From Prevotellaceae bacterium (GTDB taxonomy: Bacteria > Bacteroidota > Bacteroidia > Bacteroidales > Bacteroidaceae): a stretch of 10,977 bases of DNA. The DNA lies in assembly GCA_030536165.1 (NCBI GenBank), contig JAUNQM010000052.1, forward strand, positions 1 to 10,977, read 5' to 3'. Position 1 is the stretch's first letter. Every line of letters starts with the position of its first letter. Of this stretch, positions 7,777 to 10,977 are shown piece by piece. The notes under the pieces are model-generated. The model worked only from the letters and a program-made list of their open reading frames with translations. It was not told where the DNA came from and ran no database searches. The position numbers were made by a program, and so were the translations under genes.

Positions 7777-7790
7777 TTCGAATAATCGAA
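7777..7790. repeat. Weak stem-loop in the nuoCD-nuoH spacer
   Basis: TTCGA (7777-7781) and TCGAA (7786-7790) pair around a 4-base loop in the 71-base gap. On the minus strand a run of six T lies on its 5' side (7795-7790), so this is not the layout of a terminator for the operon. A processing or stability role is possible but unsupported. Confidence 0.25.
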
Positions 7791-7812
7791 AAAACTCACT
7801 CCCTAAGCTCTA

Positions 7813-9408
7813 TTATCTATCAATATCAGGTACAACATAGTCAAGACTTGCTGAGATTGCAATCAAGTCAGCAATCTTTTCGCCTTTGCACAAGTGGTCC
7901 ATCACCGAAACAAGTGGCAAGCCCATTGAGCGGAAGCGGATGCGATAAGGGTTCTTTCCACCATCGCTGATGAGGAATGCGCCAAACTCGCCACGACTAC
8001 CTTCAACTGCTGCATAGTATGTTCCCTCTGGAACCTTGATAATAGGCTTCTGCTTTACGTAGAAGTCGCCTTCAGGGATATTGTCAATCAACTGTTCGAT
8101 GATTCTCAGGCTCTGCTCCATCTCGCGGATACGCACGAGGTAGCGATCCATTGAGTCGCCGTTGTTCAAGACAATCTCATCAAATTCAACCTTGTCATAC
8201 ATAGCGTATGGATGACGCTTTCTTACGTCGCAGTTCCATCCAGAAGCACGCCCTGTACCACCTGTACAGCCGTATGCTATTGCATCTTCCTTTGAGAGGA
8301 TGCCGACCTTCTCGAATCTCTGCTCGAAGATTACGTTACCTCCGAATACGTCGTGATACTCCTTAAACCAAGGGCGGAGATATTTGACAAGCATTTTCAC
8401 ATTTTCGACAAAGTGTAAGTCGATGTCGGCCTGAACACCACCAATGCGGTTGTAGTTCTGGATAAGACGTCCACCTGTTGTTTCTTCAAGCACATTCAGC
8501 ACGTGCTCTCTGTCACGCATACCATAGATGAATGCAGTAAGCGCACCGAGGTCCTGACCGCAGCAGCTATAATATAATAGGTGTGAGTCGAGACGCTGAA
8601 GTTCGTCGATGATGGTACGTATGTACTTGATACGGTCTGTTACCTCAACTCCCATTGCCTGCTCGATACACATACAGAGTGCGTGGCGGTTCTGGTTTGC
8701 TGAAAGGTAATCAAGTCGGTCTGTGAAAGCAAGTGTCTGCTGGTATGTACCAAGCTCACAAATCTTTTCTATACCTCTATGGATATAACCTGCGTGAACG
8801 TCAATCTTCTTGATATTTTCGCCTTCAAGTGAAGTCTGGTAACGAAGCACACCGTGAGTTGCAGGGTGCTGAGGACCTATGTTGATAACGTAGTCTTCAG
8901 GTTCCCACACTCTCTTTTCTGTCTTAACGAGCTTGCCATCCTGAGTGAGGTTGTACTCCCAAGTGAAGTCTGTATCAACATCATCGTCGGCAGGCATCTT
9001 GTTCGATGGGTTCTCAGGGCTCATGTCGTAGTCTTTCCTCAATGGGAATCCCACGAAGTCGTTTCTGAGATAGAGGCGGCGCATATCTGGGTTACCTGTG
9101 AAGATGATGCCCACGAAGTCGTAAGCTTCTCTTTCAAGGAAGTTTGCTGCAGCATAATACTTTGTGATTGAAGGGATGATGTACTCGCCACCAACTTCCT
9201 CAGCCACAACCTTGAGGTTTACGTTCTCAAACGTAGTGCTGTTCTCAAACTGATATACTGCACCGAGTTTCTTGCCCTCACTGCCCTCTGTTGCCATCAG
9301 CGGAGTGAAATCCACTCCTGTCATATTTCTCAGGAAATCGAATCCCTTGGCCTTAAGGCTCTGAACCTCCTGTTCAAACGCCTTGACATCTATTTCTCTT
9401 ACTTCCAT
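7813..9408 (-). CDS. nuoCD: Fused NADH-quinone oxidoreductase subunit C/D
   Basis: This fused protein forms part of the quinone-reducing module. Residues 1-135 are the NuoC domain, with its signature FLEREAYDFVGI (90-101), then DMRRLYL and GFPLRKDYDM. A linker of about 35 residues follows. Residues 172-531 are the NuoD domain, related to the large subunit of NiFe hydrogenases, with INIGPQHPATHGVLR (175-189), GYIHRGIEK, RLDYLSANQN and the C-terminal DIDR. His185 and Tyr234 correspond to the two residues that bind the quinone head group. The NuoC part is short: against E. coli about 45 N-terminal residues are missing, and an in-frame stop just upstream rules out an earlier start. I believe short forms are usual in Bacteroidales. 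It overlaps nuoB by ten bases. Confidence 0.97.
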   Translation of the reverse strand: MEVREIDVKAFEQEVQSLKAKGFDFLRNMTGVDFTPLMATEGSEGKKLGAVYQFENSTTFENVNLKVVAEEVGGEYIIPSITKYYAAANFLEREAYDFVGIIFTGNPDMRRLYLRNDFVGFPLRKDYDMSPENPSNKMPADDDVDTDFTWEYNLTQDGKLVKTEKRVWEPEDYVINIGPQHPATHGVLRYQTSLEGENIKKIDVHAGYIHRGIEKICELGTYQQTLAFTDRLDYLSANQNRHALCMCIEQAMGVEVTDRIKYIRTIIDELQRLDSHLLYYSCCGQDLGALTAFIYGMRDREHVLNVLEETTGGRLIQNYNRIGGVQADIDLHFVENVKMLVKYLRPWFKEYHDVFGGNVIFEQRFEKVGILSKEDAIAYGCTGGTGRASGWNCDVRKRHPYAMYDKVEFDEIVLNNGDSMDRYLVRIREMEQSLRIIEQLIDNIPEGDFYVKQKPIIKVPEGTYYAAVEGSRGEFGAFLISDGGKNPYRIRFRSMGLPLVSVMDHLCKGEKIADLIAISASLDYVVPDIDR

Positions 9409-10070
9409 AGGTCGTCAAATTCCTGTTTTGCTATCTTCTTTACTCGGTCGAGTTCTTCCTTCGCCATATCCTTCAAATCAACGATGATTGGATGTGGGTC
9501 TTTTTCCTTGTGGTTTGCACCACCAAAGAACTTATCAACCTTAATCTTTCTCTGCAGTTGCATCATGCCGTACATAATTGCTTCTGGACGTGGAGGACAT
9601 CCTGGGATGTAAACATCGACAGGAAGAATCTCGTCAATGCCTTGTACCACGTGGTAGCTCTTCTTGAACGGACCTCCGCTGATAGCGCAACCGCCCACAG
9701 CAATGACATACTTAGGGTCTGCCATCTGCTCATACAGACGACGGAGCACCGGTGCCATCTTGTTGGTGATTGTACCTGCACACATGATGAGGTCGGCCTG
9801 ACGTGGAGAGTTACGTGTAACCTCGAAACCGAAGCGTGCGAAGTCGTAGCGTGCACAACCTACTGCCATAAACTCTATACCACAGCAACTTGTTGCAAAG
9901 GTAAGAGACCAGAGAGAGTTAGAACGTCCCCAGTTGATGAGGTCGTCCAGTTTACTTACAATTACATTAGTTCCACCTTCCTGCAACTTGCGGGAAAGTT
10001 CTTCCAACGACTCGTTGTCCTTGAACTCGTCGTATGGGAACGCTTTGATGTGTGGAGTCTTTATTTCCAT
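9399..10070 (-). CDS. nuoB: NADH-quinone oxidoreductase subunit B (cluster N2)
   Basis: NuoB binds 4Fe-4S cluster N2, which hands electrons to quinone at the interface with NuoD and NuoH. The start at 10070 (MEIKTPHIKAFPYDEF, 223 residues) is preferred over an in-frame ATG at 10091: an AAAGGAG lies seven bases upstream of it and the overlap with nuoA shrinks to ten bases. In this numbering the cluster ligands are the tandem Cys62-Cys63 (TSCCGIEFM), Cys128 (GGCAISGGP) and Cys158 (IPGCPPRPE). The conserved RYDFARFGFEV and SPRQADLIM segments are intact. After the core ends near residue 184 there is a charged, probably helical tail of about 40 residues ending EFDDLWK. It overlaps nuoCD by ten bases. 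Confidence 0.96.
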   Translation of the reverse strand: MEIKTPHIKAFPYDEFKDNESLEELSRKLQEGGTNVIVSKLDDLINWGRSNSLWSLTFATSCCGIEFMAVGCARYDFARFGFEVTRNSPRQADLIMCAGTITNKMAPVLRRLYEQMADPKYVIAVGGCAISGGPFKKSYHVVQGIDEILPVDVYIPGCPPRPEAIMYGMMQLQRKIKVDKFFGGANHKEKDPHPIIVDLKDMAKEELDRVKKIAKQEFDDLWK

Positions 10071-10411
10071 TGCAATGCTCCTTTCCGCCATGCATAGGCA
10101 AGTCCGAGTACAAGTACAAGGAGGAAGAACGAGATGCTGATGATTCCTGCAGGTCCGAAACTATGCAGACTTACCGCCCACGGATAGAGGAAGATAGTCT
10201 CAACGTCGAACATGAGGAAGAGAATAGCAAAGAGATAGTAACCTACGTGAACTGGAATCCAGCTTGTGCCACGTGTAGGGATACCACACTCAAATGGTTC
10301 TCCTTTGTGCTTGTAGTACGAACGTGGACCAAGTAGCTTTGCCACTACAAAGGCACCCACAACTAATACTACTGCTGTCAGCACGACAGCAATCAATAAC
10401 ACATAAGACAT
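10061..10411 (-). CDS. nuoA: NADH-quinone oxidoreductase subunit A (complex I membrane arm)
   Basis: NuoA is a three-helix membrane subunit that packs beside NuoH and NuoJ near the quinone chamber. The 116-residue product is of normal length. It shows helix 1 (about 3-27), the conserved loop KGEPFECGIP (36-45) containing Cys42, and helix 2 with FAILFLMFDVETIFLYPWA (61-79), whose Asp69 and Glu71 match the conserved acidic pair. Helix 3 spans about 87-106, and the protein ends GALQWK. It is the first gene of the operon. The ATG follows an AT-rich leader with no Shine-Dalgarno, which is normal in Bacteroidetes. Its last codons contain the Shine-Dalgarno of nuoB. Confidence 0.97.
   Translation of the reverse strand: MSYVLLIAVVLTAVVLVVGAFVVAKLLGPRSYYKHKGEPFECGIPTRGTSWIPVHVGYYLFAILFLMFDVETIFLYPWAVSLHSFGPAGIISISFFLLVLVLGLAYAWRKGALQWK
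10078..10084 (-). promoter_or_regulatory. Shine-Dalgarno site of nuoB
   Basis: AAAGGAG on the minus strand lies inside the last codons of nuoA and seven bases before the ATG at 10070. It favours that start over the one at 10091. Confidence 0.75.
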
Positions 10412-10424
10412 AATTTATAAATAT

Positions 10425-10438
10425 ATTTTGTACAAAAT
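10425..10438. repeat. Perfect 14-bp palindrome in the nuoA leader
   Basis: ATTTTGTACAAAAT reads the same on both strands. It lies 13 bases before the nuoA ATG and about 30 bases downstream of the predicted transcription start. A perfect palindrome of this length fits a binding site for a dimeric regulator, or a very short RNA hairpin near the start codon. No regulator can be named. Its left half also contains TAATTTTG, a match to the -7 element, but there is no TTTG at the right distance upstream. Confidence 0.5.
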
Positions 10439-10452
10439 TAATATCTCGCAAA

Positions 10453-10470
10453 CGTTTTATCTCTAAAACG
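10453..10470 (-). promoter_or_regulatory. Small hairpin at the 5' end of the nuo leader
   Basis: CGTTTT (10470-10465) and AAAACG (10458-10453) form a 6-bp stem with loop AGAGAT. It lies at or just after the predicted transcription start, so it would cap the 5' end of the transcript and could protect it. The role is inference. Confidence 0.4.
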
Positions 10471-10474
10471 GGCA

Positions 10475-10505
10475 CAAAGGTACTAAAAAAAAACGTGCCT
10501 ACAAA
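10475..10505 (-). promoter_or_regulatory. Bacteroidetes-type promoter of the nuo operon
   Basis: On the minus strand TTTG (10505-10502) is followed after 19 bases by TACCTTTG (10482-10475). This is an exact match to the primary sigma factor consensus of Bacteroidetes, -33 TTTG and -7 TAnnTTTG. Transcription should begin near 10468, giving a leader of about 57 bases to the nuoA ATG. The spacer contains a run of nine T (10493-10485). The preceding gene is closed off by a terminator, so this is probably the main promoter of the operon. Confidence 0.85.
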
Positions 10506-10547
10506 ATATTATCGTGCTTTTTATCCCCTATTTTTTGAAAATGTATA

Positions 10548-10592
10548 AAAACAAGCGGAAACATCCTCAATATAGATGAATCCGCTTGTTTT
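10548..10592 (-). terminator. Terminator of the leucine-rich-repeat gene
   Basis: The arms AAAACAAGCGGA and TCCGCTTGTTTT (10592-10581 and 10559-10548, minus strand) form a perfect 12-bp stem, extended inside by CATC/GATG (10578-10575 and 10565-10562). A T-rich stretch follows. It begins 44 bases after the upstream gene's stop codon and ends 43 bases before the -33 element of the nuo promoter, which separates the two transcription units. Confidence 0.88.
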
Positions 10593-10636
10593 ATTTAGGC
10601 TATTGCCCTCCGTTATTCTTCCACGAACGAGCCTTC

Positions 10637-10977
10637 TTACTTTGCTTTGATCAAGATGTATTTTGCCAGTTCCGTAATGTCAGCCACATCCACGACGCCA
10701 TCTCCATTCACATCGTATTTCTTTTCATCAGGTTCGTCCTCGCCAAATTCCACGATACTCTTAAAGTCCTTCCATCCTTCTGCTAAACTATAAGCCGCTA
10801 ATGAGCCCTTAGGCACGTATAGGGCACATTTTGCCTTGTCAACCACATCGAAAACATATTTCCCAATGCTCAGTGGTTCATTTACCCATATCTTTATACT
10901 TGTCAAGCCTTTACACCAAGCGAAAGCACTTGCCCCAATCGAAGTAATCGAATTCGGGATGTCTATACTTATCAAAC
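10637..10977 (-). CDS. BspA-like leucine-rich-repeat protein with dockerin-like C terminus (partial)
   Basis: Only the C-terminal 112 residues or so are inside the window; the reading frame is open to the right edge and the codon at 10975 is an internal TTG leucine, not a start. The first 35 residues match the BspA-like repeat pattern (LISIDIPNSITSIGASAF, then CKGLTSIKIW). The next part, ALYVPKGSLAAYSLAEGWKD (51-70), is the capping segment that often follows such repeats in Prevotella and Bacteroides. A short acidic linker leads to DVNGDGVVDVAD (88-99), which has the Asp-x-Asn-x-Asp-Gly calcium-loop pattern of a type I dockerin, with Asp99 at position 12. Only one such repeat is present instead of the usual two, and the protein stops nine residues after its conserved helix start. 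It is probably an exported surface or adhesion protein; its ligand is unknown. It is not part of the nuo operon. Confidence 0.85.
   Translation of the reverse strand, partial: LISIDIPNSITSIGASAFAWCKGLTSIKIWVNEPLSIGKYVFDVVDKAKCALYVPKGSLAAYSLAEGWKDFKSIVEFGEDEPDEKKYDVNGDGVVDVADITELAKYILIKAK

Noticed and set aside
7767..7779. A 13-base sequence, GGTCGTCAAATTC, shared between the nuoCD-nuoH gap and 9410-9422 at the end of nuoB.
   Set aside because: About one exact 13-base match is expected by chance in a window this size. The copy in nuoB encodes conserved tail residues, and no wider similarity surrounds either copy.
9492..10097. A 201-residue open frame on the plus strand opposite nuoB.
   Set aside because: It mirrors the conserved nuoB codons; the product is rich in Cys, His and Thr in a way typical of antisense reading, with no family resemblance.
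10433..10440. A second possible -7 element, TAATTTTG, close to nuoA.
   Set aside because: No TTTG lies 19-21 bases upstream; the nearest ones are 8 and 34 bases away. The promoter at 10475-10505 fits both elements and the spacing.
1..10977. CRISPR array, insertion sequence or prophage.
   Set aside because: I saw no regularly spaced long direct repeats, no transposase or phage protein and no terminal inverted repeats; nearly all the sequence is conserved respiratory genes.

Overview
The window is almost entirely one minus-strand respiratory operon from a member of the Bacteroidales, most likely a Prevotella-type gut or rumen bacterium. Four things point there. The complex I gene set has fused nuoC and nuoD and no nuoE, nuoF or nuoG. 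The promoter ahead of nuoA is of the Bacteroidetes type (TTTG, 19 bases, TAnnTTTG). Most starts follow AT-rich leaders without a Shine-Dalgarno. The neighbouring gene encodes a BspA-like leucine-rich-repeat protein ending in a dockerin-like motif.

Layout, read in the direction of transcription (right to left). Positions 10977-10637 hold the 3' end of a surface-type leucine-rich-repeat gene that runs off the window, followed by a strong hairpin terminator (10592-10548). A near-consensus promoter (10505-10475) then starts the nuo operon. Its leader of about 57 bases contains a short hairpin and a perfect 14-bp palindrome. The genes follow in the order nuoA, nuoB, nuoCD, nuoH, nuoI, nuoJ, nuoK, nuoL, nuoM, nuoN (10411-304), mostly overlapping or a few bases apart. 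The exceptions are gaps of 71 bases before nuoH and 65 bases before nuoN. A perfect 17-bp hairpin with a T-tract (282-239) ends the operon. The last 236 bases hold no supportable gene, only two small hairpins and short direct repeats.

Together the ten genes encode the quinone-reducing module (NuoB, CD, I, plus H) and the proton-pumping membrane arm (A, J, K, L, M, N) of complex I. The NADH-oxidising module (NuoE, F, G) is absent, and promoter and terminator close the operon on both sides, so those genes are not simply cut off. The electron donor therefore cannot be named from the sequence; ferredoxin or flavodoxin is a reasonable inference.

The operon is otherwise a familiar one, and I see no wholly new system. 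The points most worth a second look are a leucine in NuoM where the pumping lysine of transmembrane helix 7 is expected, an extra glutamate in NuoK, a heptad-phased repeat just before nuoN, the palindrome in the nuoA leader, and strong Shine-Dalgarno sites confined to three internal genes.
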